Positions 45,075-55,535 of a stretch of 64,000 nucleotides of DNA are shown piece by piece. The translations under genes were made by a program, and so were the position numbers. Numbering within the stretch: the stretch's first letter is position 1; every line of letters starts with the position of its first letter. The notes under the pieces were generated by a model, which saw only the letters and a list, made by a program, of their open reading frames with translations, was not told the DNA's origin and searched no databases. Source of the DNA: Demequina sp. B12 (GTDB lineage Bacteria; Actinomycetota; Actinomycetes; Actinomycetales; Demequinaceae); assembly GCF_028823635.1 (NCBI RefSeq), contig NZ_JAPEHU010000003.1, forward strand, positions 62,001 to 126,000, read 5' to 3'.

Positions 45075-45077
45075 TGA
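45062..45077. promoter_or_regulatory. LexA operator 3
   Basis: TCGAACATATGTTTGA: one mismatch from the perfect TCGAAC-N4-GTTCGA palindrome. It overlaps the presumed lexA -10 and would give autoregulation. Confidence 0.8.
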
Positions 45078-45202
45078 TTCCGTGCGCTTCCTGGTCTAAC
45101 GTCATGAGTGACAGCGAATCACCGGGGTCTGACATCGGCGTGCGGCTCCAGCCGTGAGACCTATGTCCGTACGCAACATCGACAGCCGCAAGAAAGGCAG
45201 CC

Positions 45203-45916
45203 ATGGAGAAGTCACCAGAGAACGGCGCAACGATCCATGAGTTTCCTGATGCCGCTTCAACGGGCCTCACCAAGCGGCAAGAGCTGATCCTCGCGTGCAT
45301 CAAGGAGTCCGTCGACTCGCGAGGCTATCCGCCTTCGATGCGTGAAATCGGGCAGACCGTCGGCTTGAGCTCGACCTCGTCGGTCAAGCATCAACTGGCC
45401 GCCTTGGAGTCCAAGGGGTTCCTTCGGCGCGACCCGCATCGACCTCGCGCGATCGAGGTGGTGTTCCCATCCGAGCCGGCGCCAGCCACGCCCGCAGAGG
45501 GCCTGCCTCTCATGCCCACGCAGGAGGATGCCCCTCACGCGCCCACCACGCACGTTCCCCTTGTGGGTCAGATTGCGGCCGGTGGCCCCATCCTCGCCGA
45601 ACAAGCGGTCGATGACGTCATGGCACTCCCCCGTCAACTCACGGGTGACGGCGAGCTATTCATGCTCAAGGTACGGGGAGACTCGATGATCGACGCAGCA
45701 ATCTGCGACGGAGACTTTGTCGTCGTGCGGCGGCAGAACGTCGCAGACAACGGCGACATCGTTGCGGCACTTCTCGACGATGAGGCCACCGTGAAGACCT
45801 TCCGCCGCAAGGACGGACAGGTGTGGCTCATGCCGCACAACCCCACGTACACCCCCATCGACGGAACCCACGCTCACATCATGGGCAAAGTCGTCTCCGT
45901 GCTCCGCAAGGTCTAG
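45203..45916 (+). CDS. lexA: SOS repressor LexA
   Basis: Repressor of the SOS regulon (237 aa), which self-cleaves when RecA filaments form. N-terminal winged helix with [19 protein letters not shown] (about 39-57); cleavage site A126-G127 in IAAGGPI; catalytic S161 in GDSMID and K198 in ATVKTF, spaced 37 residues as in E. coli LexA. The linker (about 89-118) is long and Pro/Ala-rich. The ATG at 45203 has AAGG upstream. Controlled by its own operator 3. The stop codon shares CTAG with the dinG-like gene. Confidence 0.98.
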   Translation: MEKSPENGATIHEFPDAASTGLTKRQELILACIKESVDSRGYPPSMREIGQTVGLSSTSSVKHQLAALESKGFLRRDPHRPRAIEVVFPSEPAPATPAEGLPLMPTQEDAPHAPTTHVPLVGQIAAGGPILAEQAVDDVMALPRQLTGDGELFMLKVRGDSMIDAAICDGDFVVVRRQNVADNGDIVAALLDDEATVKTFRRKDGQVWLMPHNPTYTPIDGTHAHIMGKVVSVLRKV

Positions 45917-47859
45917 TCGTCTACTGCCGCGGCGTCGAGCCTTTCCAGTGCTGCGAGCACAGTCGTCCGATCGTTCGTCCCCCACAACGGCGGCATCGAC
46001 CGGGCGAGAAATCCGCCGTAGCGTGCGGTAGCCAGCCGTGAGTCGAGCACCGCAACCACGCCCTTGTCGCCGTGCGATCTCACCAAACGACCCGCGCCTT
46101 GCGCCATGAGCAACGCAGCATGTGTAGCCGACACCGCCATGAAACCGTTGCCGCCGCGTTGCGCGACCGCCTCGGAACGGGCTTGCGAGATCGGTTCGTC
46201 GGGACGCGGAAACGGAATCCGGTCGATGACCACCAGCTGTGCGGTACTACCCGGGACGTCGATTCCCTGCCACAACGACGTGGACCCAAACAAACATGCA
46301 CGCGGATCGGCTTTGAACGCCTCCACGAGGGTGGGAAGTTGATCGTCGAGTTGGTAGAGCACCGGGAGGTCCAGCCGCTCTCTCATCGCTTCCGCGGCCA
46401 TCTTGCCTGCCCGATGTGAGGAAAACAGGCCCAGGGTGCGGCCGCCAGCCGCACGGATCAGACTCTCAAGTTCGTCAAGGGCCTCCTCGGAAATCCCACC
46501 CGCGCCAGGCTTGGGCAGATGCGAGGCAACGTAGAGAATGCCCTGCTTTGCGTAGTCGAAGGGGCTACCCACGTCGAGACTCACGGCATCAGTGAGCCCC
46601 AAGTGCCGACCCATGGCGCCAAAGTCGCCGCCCAACGCCAGCGTGGCAGAGGTGAAGACCGCACTTTTGTCCTCGATGAGCCGGCTTCGAATGAGTCCCG
46701 CCACATCCAAGGGCGCAGCGACGATGCGTTCAACGACCTGCGATTCATAGTCGCCGTCCGCCGGTGCTAGCCAGATCACGTAGCGGCCGTGCTCCCCTTG
46801 GAGTTCTTCACAAACGTCGTGAACCTCCTGCAAGGCTGCAGTGGCAAGCTTCGCGGTCGCGGACCCTACTTCCGCTCCCGAAGCCGACGCCTTTTGCACG
46901 GCACTGAGCAAAGCCCGAGCCGCGGACCTCACCAACTCCACCGCTTCCGCAAGTTGCTCATTCAACCCCAGTCGAAGGCGCCCTGGGTCGTGGTCTCCCA
47001 GCGCTGCGTCAAGCGAACGCGCAGCGCGATCCAAATCCTCCGTCGTGTGTCCGTGGCGCCTCGCCGCACGCGCCGCACGATCCACGCGGTTCACAGTGAG
47101 TTCATGGGTGGCAGCAGAAGTGATGCGTGAGACCAGTTCGTGCGCCTCGTCAACGATCAGCGCGTCGTGTTCGCCCAGCATGTCGTGAGAAGCGGCCTGC
47201 ACGCCCAGCACGGCATGGTTCGTGACGACGACGTGCGCCTGGGCGGCCTCCTCGCGGACCTGTTGCGAGAAACACTGCTGAGCCATTGGACACTTCGACT
47301 CCAGGCACTCCCGTCCATTCACCGATACCTGGGCCCACGCCCGGTGGGACACACCGGGCACGAGATCATCCCGATCTCCGGTATCAGTTTCATTGGACCA
47401 CGCATGGAGGCGAGCGACTTCAGCACCGAGGTCGCTCGTTGGCCCCGCCTGGATGGGCAACATGTCGTCATCCGGTTCGCCATATCCGCCCGCCATCTTG
47501 TGGACACACAAGTAGTTGCTACGCCCCTTGAACAGCGAGACTCGTGGACGCATCCCCAGCACTGGCTCCAGTGCGTCGAGTACCAGCGGAAGGTCCTTCG
47601 TGTACACCTGCCGCTGAAGCGCCAAGGTCGCCGTTGACACGACCACACGCGACTCCTGCCTCGCGGCATGGGCGACGGCCGGCACCAGGTATCCAAGCGA
47701 CTTTCCCGTACCCGTGCCCGCCTGTACTAAGACATGCTGGCCGTCCTCAAGCGCCTCTGCCACAGCATCGGCCATGGCGCTCTGACCTTCCCGAGGCACC
47801 CCACCGAGTGCTGCAACGGCAGTTTCAAGCAGTACGCGAGCGGTTTCGGACTCTGTCAC
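45913..47859 (-). CDS. DinG/XPD-like ATP-dependent DNA helicase
   Basis: Superfamily 2 helicase of 648 aa. Walker [10 protein letters not shown] (46-54), VDEAH box in [13 protein letters not shown], and four cysteines around NYLC, ECLESKC and QQCF that fit the Fe-S cluster of the XPD/DinG family. C-terminal motif [19 protein letters not shown] (split) is the Q/GxGR-equivalent region. DinG in other bacteria is SOS-induced; here no LexA operator is visible upstream, because its start (GTG 47859) overlaps the hflX stop. It converges with lexA. Cotranscription with hflX is likely. Confidence 0.93.
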   Translation of the reverse strand: MTESETARVLLETAVAALGGVPREGQSAMADAVAEALEDGQHVLVQAGTGTGKSLGYLVPAVAHAARQESRVVVSTATLALQRQVYTKDLPLVLDALEPVLGMRPRVSLFKGRSNYLCVHKMAGGYGEPDDDMLPIQAGPTSDLGAEVARLHAWSNETDTGDRDDLVPGVSHRAWAQVSVNGRECLESKCPMAQQCFSQQVREEAAQAHVVVTNHAVLGVQAASHDMLGEHDALIVDEAHELVSRITSAATHELTVNRVDRAARAARRHGHTTEDLDRAARSLDAALGDHDPGRLRLGLNEQLAEAVELVRSAARALLSAVQKASASGAEVGSATAKLATAALQEVHDVCEELQGEHGRYVIWLAPADGDYESQVVERIVAAPLDVAGLIRSRLIEDKSAVFTSATLALGGDFGAMGRHLGLTDAVSLDVGSPFDYAKQGILYVASHLPKPGAGGISEEALDELESLIRAAGGRTLGLFSSHRAGKMAAEAMRERLDLPVLYQLDDQLPTLVEAFKADPRACLFGSTSLWQGIDVPGSTAQLVVIDRIPFPRPDEPISQARSEAVAQRGGNGFMAVSATHAALLMAQGAGRLVRSHGDKGVVAVLDSRLATARYGGFLARSMPPLWGTNDRTTVLAALERLDAAAVDD

Positions 47860-49346
47860 GCCGTCAGGCTCGCCGACTTCACACGCACCGCCAAGGATTC
47901 ATTCACCAACGCCACGACATGTGTGCCGTCGTGCGTGTGGTCCTCTTCAAGAACTTCGCCATGCAGGTGAACTTCGTTGACCAGGTCACCCCTGGTGTAA
48001 GGCAAGACCACATCCACGCGCACGTCCGGTCGGGGCAGCTGCTCCGCAATCAGCGTCATGAGGGCATCGATTCCCTCACCGGTCAGGGCGGAGACCTCAA
48101 TCGTGGTCTCGCGGCGCGCCCGCAGACGCATCAGCGTTTCGGGGTCAGCAACGTCAGCCTTGTTCAGCACGATGACTTCATTCACCTGGTCAGCCCCAGG
48201 GACATCTGCGAGCACTTCCCGCACGGCGGCGATCTGTCCTTCGGGGTCCGGGTGGGAAGCGTCGACAACGTGAAGCATGAGGTCCGCGTGTGCGACCTCT
48301 TCGAGAGTCGATGCGAAGGCAGCGACGAGTTGGTGCGGCAGGTTCCGTACAAACCCCACCGTGTCAGAGACAGTGAACTCGCGCCCATCGGGCGTCGAGG
48401 CTCGACGCACGGTCGGATCCAGCGTCGCGAACAGGGCGTTCTCGACCAGCACACCCGCCCCAGTCACGCGATTGAGAATCGACGACTTTCCCGCATTCGT
48501 GTACCCCACGATGGCGACGTTGGGTAGCGCCAGTCTCCGGTCACGTCGGACGTCACGCGCGGGCGCCATCGCCTTGATCTGGCGCCGCAGTTGCGCCATC
48601 CGCGTATGGATGCGACGGCGGTCAAGCTCGATCTTCGTCTCACCAGGTCCGCGCGAACCCATGCCGGAGGCGGCACCACCGACCTGGCCACCCGCCTGAC
48701 GCGACATCGAGTCACCCCAGCCTCGCAGGCGCGGCAACAGGTACTCCAGTTGCGCCAGCTCCACCTGGGCTTTGCCCTCCTTGGACTTCGCGTGCTGCGC
48801 AAAGATGTCCAGGATCAAGGCGGTGCGGTCGACGACCTTCACTTTGACCACGTCTTCCAAAGCACGGCGCTGGCTGGGAGCAAGATCGTCATTGACGATG
48901 ACGGTGTCTGCGCCCACGGCAGCGACAATCTCTTTCAGTTCCTCGGCCTTACCCTTGCCGATGTACGTCGCAGGATCAGGGTGGGGGCGACGTTGAAGCA
49001 GACCATCGAGTACTTGCGAGCCAGCAGTCTCAGCCAAGGCAGCGAGTTCGCGCAAACCCACCTCGGCATCTTCAGCGCGCCCGCGCGCGAACTGTCCGAC
49101 CAACACGACCTTCTCCAGCCGGAGTTGCCGGTACTCCACCTCGGTGATGTCGTCCAGCTCAGTGGAGAGGTTGTCGATGCGGCGCAGCGCGGCGCGTTCT
49201 TCACGCTCGAACTGGTCGCCGTCATAGTCGGTGCGCGCCGTACCGCCCTCGGCAACGGCCGTCCCGGCTCGCGAAAGGACACGATCAATGATCGCGTCAG
49301 TGGAGTTGTCGTCTGTGCCCGCGGGCTGGAGTTCTTGGTCTGCCAT
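47856..49346 (-). CDS. hflX: GTPase HflX
   Basis: Ribosome-associated GTPase that splits or rescues stalled ribosomes (496 aa). N-terminal HflX domain (about 115-275) with GLLQRRPHPDPATYIGKGK (split) and PGETKIELDRRRI; G1 loop GYTNAGKS at 281-288; DTVGFVRNLPHQLVAAF is the switch II region; NKAD the G4 motif. The N-terminal 100 residues are acidic and variable. The ATG at 49346 is the only reasonable start. It overlaps the dinG-like gene by four bases. Confidence 0.97.
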   Translation of the reverse strand: MADQELQPAGTDDNSTDAIIDRVLSRAGTAVAEGGTARTDYDGDQFEREERAALRRIDNLSTELDDITEVEYRQLRLEKVVLVGQFARGRAEDAEVGLRELAALAETAGSQVLDGLLQRRPHPDPATYIGKGKAEELKEIVAAVGADTVIVNDDLAPSQRRALEDVVKVKVVDRTALILDIFAQHAKSKEGKAQVELAQLEYLLPRLRGWGDSMSRQAGGQVGGAASGMGSRGPGETKIELDRRRIHTRMAQLRRQIKAMAPARDVRRDRRLALPNVAIVGYTNAGKSSILNRVTGAGVLVENALFATLDPTVRRASTPDGREFTVSDTVGFVRNLPHQLVAAFASTLEEVAHADLMLHVVDASHPDPEGQIAAVREVLADVPGADQVNEVIVLNKADVADPETLMRLRARRETTIEVSALTGEGIDALMTLIAEQLPRPDVRVDVVLPYTRGDLVNEVHLHGEVLEEDHTHDGTHVVALVNESLAVRVKSASLTA

Positions 49347-49408
49347 GCTCCCGCTATTGTCTCACCGGGGTCCCCGCTTCCACCACCCCGCCATGTACCC
49401 TCGTGGAA

Positions 49409-50038
49409 ATGAGCACGCCCGACCACTACTTCACGGCTGAACCGGCATCGGCAGACGAGCGCCGGCTGATCCACGTCGCGATCGCAGGACGGGAAGTCGA
49501 TGTGGAAACTGCAGGCGGGATCTTCTCCCCTGACCACATCGACCTCGGAACCCAGGTTCTCCTCCGCCACCTCCCACCCCCTGCCGACACCGTGTTAGAC
49601 CTCGGATGCGGATGGGGACCGCTCGCACTCACCGCAGCGCTACAGCGCCCGGAGGCACGCATCACCGCCGTGGACGTCAATCGACGTGCTCTCGACCTGC
49701 TGGGACGCAACGCCGCACGCCTAGGTGTCGCTGGCTCCATCACCATCGCGGAACCGAGCGACGTCGACGCGGATCAACAGTTTGACGCGATCTGGTCCAA
49801 CCCGCCCATTCGCATCGGGAAGAAAGCACTCCACGAGCTGCTCGCCACATGGCTTCCCCGCCTTGCGCCGGGCGGAACTGCCTACCTGGTGGTGCAAAAG
49901 AACCTGGGGGCAGACTCGCTGATGACATGGATGTCGCAGCAGACAGGCCCGGACGGTTCACCGTGGGGAGCTGTCGCAAAACTCGGCTCTGCCAAAGGCT
50001 TTCGAGTGATCACGGTGACACGTCCCGCGACCACCTGA
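49409..50038 (+). CDS. Class I SAM-dependent methyltransferase (RsmC-like small domain)
   Basis: A 209-aa methyltransferase. SAM loop VLDLGCGWGPLAL (about 62-74) and the catalytic motif SNPPIRIG (about 129-136), which is typical of N-methyltransferases that act on nucleic acid bases or glutamine (MTS domain). Relatives include RsmC/RlmG-type 16S or 23S guanine methyltransferases; the exact target is not known. The start is ATG 49409; a GTG two codons earlier (49403) is possible. Both have a poor ribosome site. It is divergent from hflX and convergent with dapF. Confidence 0.88.
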   Translation: MSTPDHYFTAEPASADERRLIHVAIAGREVDVETAGGIFSPDHIDLGTQVLLRHLPPPADTVLDLGCGWGPLALTAALQRPEARITAVDVNRRALDLLGRNAARLGVAGSITIAEPSDVDADQQFDAIWSNPPIRIGKKALHELLATWLPRLAPGGTAYLVVQKNLGADSLMTWMSQQTGPDGSPWGAVAKLGSAKGFRVITVTRPATT

Positions 50039-50045
50039 CGGGGCC

Positions 50046-50921
50046 TCACGCCGACAGCTTCGCAACGCCCTCCGCGACCAGAACAGCGGGTCCCTCCAAA
50101 GTGGTGGAACTGCCCGTGATTCGTACCGTCACTTCCCCGCCGGGCACCTCAACGTCCCAGACGCGAGGCGATCCGGGGCCGGCCCAGGTTGCTACTGCCA
50201 ACGCCACCGCACATGCTCCCGTGCCACAAGACTGGGTCTCGCCGGAACCACGCTCGTGGACTCGCATGCGCACGCGTCCCCGCACTTCTCCGTCAACGTC
50301 ACGTTCCCCCAGCGCCACCACAAACTCCACGTTGGTGCCGTGAGGAGGGGTTGGGGAGACTGCCGGGGCAACAGACAGGTCCAATCCATCAAGTTCTTCG
50401 GTGGAGGCCAACGCGACGACATGGTGCGGGTTGCCCATGTCGACGGACAGTGCGGGGCGGGCTACCGACAAGCCATGTGCCTCAACTTCCGCGTCGAATC
50501 CGGACGTTCCACCGCCGACGGTGTACTCACCCATACCAATGGCGAACCGGCCATCGATGGACTTCGATACGTGGCGCAAGCCCCCACGCGTACCAAAGTC
50601 CACACCCCCAGAGAGATCGACGCCCGCATAGGCCTCAAGGAACGCACCGAAGACCCTGGCGCCATTGCCGCACATCTCGGACGTCGTACCATCGGCGTTC
50701 CAGTAGTCCATGAACCACAGGTCTGGATCAATCTCAGACCCGGCGGCGATCCGCCCCGCCTTCACGGCCCGGATCACGCCATCGCCACCAACACCTCCAC
50801 GACGGTCAGCGAGGTGACGAACGAGCTCAGGAGTCAGGTCGATGGAGGCGTCCTCGTCGAGGAACAGCACAAAGTCGTTGCGGGTGCCGTGCCCCTTAAC
50901 AAAGGTGAGATCGCCAGTCAT
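50046..50921 (-). CDS. dapF: Diaminopimelate epimerase
   Basis: Cofactor-free racemase interconverting LL- and meso-diaminopimelate in lysine and wall precursor synthesis (291 aa). Two catalytic cysteines: C84 in EMCGNG and the one in QSCGTGACA. Substrate-binding NADGTTSE precedes the first. The ATG at 50921 overlaps the miaA stop as ATGA. The miaB-miaA-dapF order is typical of actinobacteria and indicates cotranscription. Confidence 0.98.
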   Translation of the reverse strand: MTGDLTFVKGHGTRNDFVLFLDEDASIDLTPELVRHLADRRGGVGGDGVIRAVKAGRIAAGSEIDPDLWFMDYWNADGTTSEMCGNGARVFGAFLEAYAGVDLSGGVDFGTRGGLRHVSKSIDGRFAIGMGEYTVGGGTSGFDAEVEAHGLSVARPALSVDMGNPHHVVALASTEELDGLDLSVAPAVSPTPPHGTNVEFVVALGERDVDGEVRGRVRMRVHERGSGETQSCGTGACAVALAVATWAGPGSPRVWDVEVPGGEVTVRITGSSTTLEGPAVLVAEGVAKLSA

Positions 50922-51898
50922 CCCTCAAGGCTACCGGCGATGCGGGACACGTCTTCTGCAACCCGTGCCACGTCGCCCGCGTCCGATGGCGCCTTCACCC
51001 AGGTCACCCGAGCATCGGGGCCAAACCACTTGCGCTGCTTACGCGCGAGCCGACGGGTGTGCTGCGCAATCAACGCCCGAGTCTGTGCAGCGTCAAGCTC
51101 ACCATCCAAGTGCCGCAGCGTCTCCGCATAGCCCACTCCCCTCTGCGCAGTCGTGGCACGGCGCAGCCCAGCATCGACCAAGCGCTCGACTTCTGCCACA
51201 AGCCCCTGGTCCCACATCTCCGCTACTCGTGAATCGATGCGAGCATCGAGCGTCGCGTAATCGAGGTCAAGGCCCACCTGAACCGCGGGGATCTCGTATT
51301 GGTGAGTAGGCAACGTAGAAGAGAAGGGTTTGCCTGTGAGCGTGATGACTTCGAGCGCCCGCACGATGCGCTTGGTATTGCGTGCGTCGATGCGAGCCGC
51401 GCTCACCGGATCCGCGGAGGCCAACTCTCGGTACAACAGGCCCGGCCCCTCGGCCGCTGCTCGTTCCTCTAACGCCGCCCGCACCTGGGGATCCGTGGGA
51501 GGAAACTCGAAGCGATCCAACAGTGCACGGTGGTACAGGCCCGATCCACCTACCACCACGACAGGCTTGCCTTGCGCGCGGATTCTGGCGATGTCTGCAC
51601 GGGCGCTCTCTTGAAACTGCGCCACAGACGCGTCTTCCCACACGTCGAGCGTGTCGAGCTGGTGATGAGGGATTCCGAGCCGCTGCGCCATCGGCAGTTT
51701 CGCCGTGCCGATGTCCATGCCACGGTAGAACTGCATGGAATCGGCATTGACGATCTCCGCACCCCAGGCACGCGCAACTTCAAGCGAGACCGCGGACTTG
51801 CCCGTAGCGGTGGAGCCCACGATCGCGATGATCGGGGGTCCGTCGTCACCCCGATTCATGGTGCGCGCGGAATCCTGGTCGCGGTCAGGCGGGGACAT
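50918..51898 (-). CDS. miaA: tRNA dimethylallyltransferase
   Basis: Adds the dimethylallyl group to A37 of tRNAs reading UNN codons (326 aa). P-loop GSTATGKS at 28-35, then the DSMQFYRGMDIGTAK substrate region (about 53-67), and RRATTAQRGVGYAE with the C-terminal KRKWF-like segment RKQRKWFGPD. The ATG at 51898 is 11 bases after the miaB stop. An internal ATG at 51859 gives a protein starting closer to the P-loop. It works with MiaB, encoded directly upstream. Confidence 0.96.
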   Translation of the reverse strand: MSPPDRDQDSARTMNRGDDGPPIIAIVGSTATGKSAVSLEVARAWGAEIVNADSMQFYRGMDIGTAKLPMAQRLGIPHHQLDTLDVWEDASVAQFQESARADIARIRAQGKPVVVVGGSGLYHRALLDRFEFPPTDPQVRAALEERAAAEGPGLLYRELASADPVSAARIDARNTKRIVRALEVITLTGKPFSSTLPTHQYEIPAVQVGLDLDYATLDARIDSRVAEMWDQGLVAEVERLVDAGLRRATTAQRGVGYAETLRHLDGELDAAQTRALIAQHTRRLARKQRKWFGPDARVTWVKAPSDAGDVARVAEDVSRIAGSLEG

Positions 51899-51909
51899 CA
51901 GACGTCAAC

Positions 51910-53457
51910 CTATGCGCCGTCAGCACCGACACGTCGGATGCTCGGAATCCCCAGACCCACCGGTCCAGACGGCGCTTCGCCGGTACCGCATGCGCTGCCG
52001 CAACCACCACCATCGTGGTCGTGCCCGCCGTCCTTCACCTGCGCCCAGACGTCCCCCGCCCGAGTGGTGCGCACCTCAAAAATGCCGCCTTCGCGCCCGG
52101 AGTCCGCGATGAGATGGTACGGCGCGGCATGCGTGATCGCTACAGTGACGAGGTCTCCAGGCCTGGGCCGGTCGACACCGTCGGGAAGCGCAAAGTGCAC
52201 GAGCCTGTTGTCCGGGCTACGACCAGACATACGGTCGTGTGCCGCATCCTTACGTCCGCCCACCGCCTTACTGTCGCTGTCGAGCACCAGGACCTCCACG
52301 GTCCGGCCCACCAGCGCGCTGTTCTCTTCCGCGCTGATGCGGTTCTGCAGTGCGAGCAGACGTTCAAAGCGGGACTGGACGACGTCCTTGGGCAGTTCCG
52401 GCAGCTCGAATGACGGCGTTCCGGGGCGGGGCGAGTACTGGAAGGTGAAAGCACTCGCGAAACGCGACTCCTCGACAACCCTCAAAGTCTCGTTGAAGTC
52501 CTCTTCGGTTTCACCCGGAAAGCCCACGATGATGTCAGTCGTGATGGCAGCGTCCGGCATCGCGGCACGCACCTTGTCAAGGATTCCCAAGAACTTTGAC
52601 GACCGGTATGAGCGCCGCATGGCTCGCAGGACCGCATCTGAACCCGACTGGAGCGGCATGTGAAGACTGGGCATCACGTTGGGGGTCTCCGCCATGGCCT
52701 CGATCACGTCGTCCGTGAATGCCGCGGGGTGAGGGGACGTGAACCTCACTCGTTCCAAGCCTTCGATTTGTCCGCACGCGCGCAGCAACTTGGCGAAGGC
52801 GCCTCGGTCGCCGAACTCCACGCCGTAAGAGTTCACGTTCTGCCCCAGCAGAGTGACCTCAACAACACCTTGGGAGACGAGTGCTTCTACCTCAGCGAGG
52901 ATCTCCCCCGGACGTCGATCACGCTCCTTTCCGCGCAGGGACGGCACGATGCAGAAAGTACAAGTGTTGTTGCAACCGACCGAGATCGACACCCACCCGC
53001 TCGCGATCGCGTCCCGCCGACTGGGAAGGGTCGAGGGAAACACTTGCAGAGACTCTTCAATCTCTACCTGCGCCTTGGCATTGTGGCGGGCGCGTTCAAG
53101 CAGCACCGGGAGCACGTCAAGATTGTGAGTGCCGAACACCACATCTACCCAGGGAGCCTTCGCGACGATGTCGCCCCGGTCCTTTTGAGCAAGGCATCCG
53201 CCCACGGCGATTTGCATGCCCGGGCGCCGTTCCTTCACGGACGCGAGTTGCCCCAAGTTCCCGTAGAGCTTGTTAGCGGCATTCTCGCGCACTGCGCATG
53301 TGTTGATGACGATGACATCTGCTTCGTCGTCCCCCAGCGGTGCGGCGACATAGCCTGCCCCCTCGAGCAACCCCGCCATGTGCTCAGAGTCATGGACATT
53401 CATTTGGCACCCAAGCGTCTTTACCAAGTACGTGGGTGCGAGTGCGGTGTCTGTCAT
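51910..53457 (-). CDS. miaB: tRNA-2-methylthio-N6-dimethylallyladenosine synthase
   Basis: Radical SAM methylthiotransferase modifying i6A37 (515 aa). N-terminal cluster cysteines C17, C54 and C88; radical [11 protein letters not shown] with C162, C166 and C169; C-terminal TRAM domain (about 390-460). The C-terminal extension holds [15 protein letters not shown], a His/Cys-rich stretch not needed for the known reaction. The ATG at 53457 is two bases from the rny stop. It supplies the second step after MiaA. Confidence 0.97.
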   Translation of the reverse strand: MTDTALAPTYLVKTLGCQMNVHDSEHMAGLLEGAGYVAAPLGDDEADVIVINTCAVRENAANKLYGNLGQLASVKERRPGMQIAVGGCLAQKDRGDIVAKAPWVDVVFGTHNLDVLPVLLERARHNAKAQVEIEESLQVFPSTLPSRRDAIASGWVSISVGCNNTCTFCIVPSLRGKERDRRPGEILAEVEALVSQGVVEVTLLGQNVNSYGVEFGDRGAFAKLLRACGQIEGLERVRFTSPHPAAFTDDVIEAMAETPNVMPSLHMPLQSGSDAVLRAMRRSYRSSKFLGILDKVRAAMPDAAITTDIIVGFPGETEEDFNETLRVVEESRFASAFTFQYSPRPGTPSFELPELPKDVVQSRFERLLALQNRISAEENSALVGRTVEVLVLDSDSKAVGGRKDAAHDRMSGRSPDNRLVHFALPDGVDRPRPGDLVTVAITHAAPYHLIADSGREGGIFEVRTTRAGDVWAQVKDGGHDHDGGGCGSACGTGEAPSGPVGLGIPSIRRVGADGA

Positions 53458-53459
53458 TC

Positions 53460-54920
53460 CTACCCTGCGACAGCGTCAGCGCGAAGTTCGCGGATGACGG
53501 TGACTTTAATCTCCCCAGGGAAACTGAGGTCATTGCTGATGTGCTCAGCAATTGTACGTGCCAGTTCAGGCAGCGCCTCGTCCGAGACCTCGTCAGGCTG
53601 CACCATGACGCGCACGTCTCGCCCAGCAGACATCGCCAACACGCGACTGACACCCGTGTGCTCGGCAACGAGGTGCTCAAGATTCTCCAGCCGCTCCGTG
53701 TATGAGTCAGCATCATCGCGCCGTGCCCCGGTGCGACTCGCGGAGACGGCGTCAGCAACCTGCACAATCACCGCTTCGACAGTCTCCTGCGCAACCTCGT
53801 CGTGGTGCGCAGCGATGGCGTTGACAACGGCCTTACTCTCGCCATGGGCCGCTGCGAACTCCGCGCCGATCGCGGCGTGCGTGCCTGACTTCTCGTGGGT
53901 GAAGGCCTTACCGATGTCGTGGAGAAAAGCGGCGCGTCGCGCAAGGTCTTCATCCGCACCTACCTCGCGGGCGATGTCAGCCGCGATCTGCGCACACTCG
54001 ACCAGGTGTGCGAGGACGTTCTGACCGTAGGACGTGCGCAACCGGAGACGACCCAGCGCCGCCACGACTTCCTCGTCGAAACCGCGCACACCCGCGTCCT
54101 CAATTGCGTCGAAGCCCGCGTCTAGGTGCCGCTGCTCTGTCTCTGCGTGGACCTTGGCGTACACCGTCTCCACCCGTTGAGGATGGATACGTCCATCTTC
54201 GACCAGCGTGCGCAACGTTACTTCCGCGATTTCGCGTCGCTCCACATCAAAGCTCGACAGTTGGACCGCGTTCACACCTTCTTCGACGATGACGTTGACA
54301 CCGGTCAGGGACTCAAACGCACGAATATTGCGCCCTTCACGCCCGATGATCCGGCCCTTCATCTCCTCGTTCGGCAGGTCGAACCACAGGCTAGAAGTCT
54401 CAGCCGATGTCGCGGCCGCTTGGCGTTGCATCGCGGTGACGAGAATCTCGCGCGAACGACGCTTTGCTTGGCTGGCGGATTGCCTTTCGATGCGCCGCAC
54501 CTGTGCACGAGCGTCTTCTTTGACTTGCGCGACCAGCCGTCGCTCAAGCTCAGCTTTGGCGTCCGCGACATCCATGTGTGCGGCGTCAGCTAGGGCTGCG
54601 AGCTGCTCCGCTTCTCGAGCCTCACGCTCCGCTTCGACGCGACGCTCGTCACGGGCGACGACCGCCGCACGCTCGTCGAGCACACGCGCGTACTTCTGCG
54701 CAGCGCGCTGATCGGCAGCAAGTTCCTTTTCCCTACTCGACACGCGTTCTTCACGGCGCTGTGCCTCGGACAGCAGGTCCTTGGCTTCAGACCGAAGCGC
54801 CTGGACCTCATCCGCGCTCGAACGGCGGATCTCAGACGCTTCCCGGCGCGCATAACTCACGACCAACAGGGAGGCCAGCAACAAGACAAGCGTTGCGACG
54901 GTAGCGATCAACTGCCCCAC
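53460..54920 (-). CDS. rny: Ribonuclease Y
   Basis: Membrane-anchored endoribonuclease that starts mRNA decay in many Gram-positives (486 aa). One N-terminal membrane segment (about 3-23), a long coiled coil (about 25-150), a KH domain with [15 protein letters not shown], and an HD domain with FLHDIGKA and AAHHDEV. The start is GTG at 54920, with GAGGAG four bases upstream. It lies between recX and miaB. Actinobacteria are often thought of as relying on RNase E/J; this organism adds RNase Y. Confidence 0.94.
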   Translation of the reverse strand: MGQLIATVATLVLLLASLLVVSYARREASEIRRSSADEVQALRSEAKDLLSEAQRREERVSSREKELAADQRAAQKYARVLDERAAVVARDERRVEAEREAREAEQLAALADAAHMDVADAKAELERRLVAQVKEDARAQVRRIERQSASQAKRRSREILVTAMQRQAAATSAETSSLWFDLPNEEMKGRIIGREGRNIRAFESLTGVNVIVEEGVNAVQLSSFDVERREIAEVTLRTLVEDGRIHPQRVETVYAKVHAETEQRHLDAGFDAIEDAGVRGFDEEVVAALGRLRLRTSYGQNVLAHLVECAQIAADIAREVGADEDLARRAAFLHDIGKAFTHEKSGTHAAIGAEFAAAHGESKAVVNAIAAHHDEVAQETVEAVIVQVADAVSASRTGARRDDADSYTERLENLEHLVAEHTGVSRVLAMSAGRDVRVMVQPDEVSDEALPELARTIAEHISNDLSFPGEIKVTVIRELRADAVAG

Positions 54921-55010
54921 GTGGCTCCTCCTCTGTCTCAGCGGCCGCGTGCCGGCCGAAGTCTCTCACAACAGCGCTGAATGCCGGCCTCGAGTTGAAC
55001 TCGTGACGGA

Positions 55011-55535
55011 CTACACGCCCTCTTCATCGGCACGTTGCAAGTCTTTCACGAGGGCGTATGCCAAAGATGGTGAATACCCTTTGCGTCCGAGCATTCCTAC
55101 GGTGCGCCGCACACGCGCGTCAACGTCGATACCGGAGAGTTGGTTCCATCTCTTCTCCGCCAGGTGCGCGGCGGCTTCACGTTCGTCGTCGTCGGAGATC
55201 TGATCGACTGCGGCCTGAATCTGCTCGGCCTCAAAACCTTTGCGCGCCAACTCCTGGGCGATCACCCTGCGCGCCTTGCCTCGTTCACGATGCCGGGTGC
55301 GTGCCAGCGCACCCGCGAGGGCCTCATCGTCGAGGAGACCAACCTCCTGATACCGCGCAATCACTTCTTCCGCCACGTGGGCGGGTACATCTCTGGAGAC
55401 GAGCGCATCACGCAGTTGCCCGGAGGACTTGGGCGCGTTCGTGAGGATACGGAGCGCGATCTCTCGCGCGCGCTCGCCGGGATCCGAGGACATCGGTTCC
55501 TGGCGAGCGCGGCCGCGAGTCGAGTCGTCACCCAT
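55011..55535 (-). CDS. recX: Regulatory protein RecX
   Basis: Modulator of RecA filaments (174 aa). Three-helix RecX repeats: ALRILTNAPKSSGQLRDAL, VIARYQEVGLLDDEALAGAL and RKGFEAEQIQAAVDQI are visible in order. The start is the ATG at 55535, overlapping the recA stop by one base (TGATG); a TTG one codon upstream is also in frame. It is cotranscribed with recA and thus SOS-controlled through the recA operator. Confidence 0.95.
   Translation of the reverse strand: MGDDSTRGRARQEPMSSDPGERAREIALRILTNAPKSSGQLRDALVSRDVPAHVAEEVIARYQEVGLLDDEALAGALARTRHRERGKARRVIAQELARKGFEAEQIQAAVDQISDDDEREAAAHLAEKRWNQLSGIDVDARVRRTVGMLGRKGYSPSLAYALVKDLQRADEEGV

Noticed and set aside
52660..54024. 454-aa plus-strand frame across miaB and rny
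   Set aside because: Antisense to two clearly conserved genes; typical of GC-rich DNA. No domain is visible.
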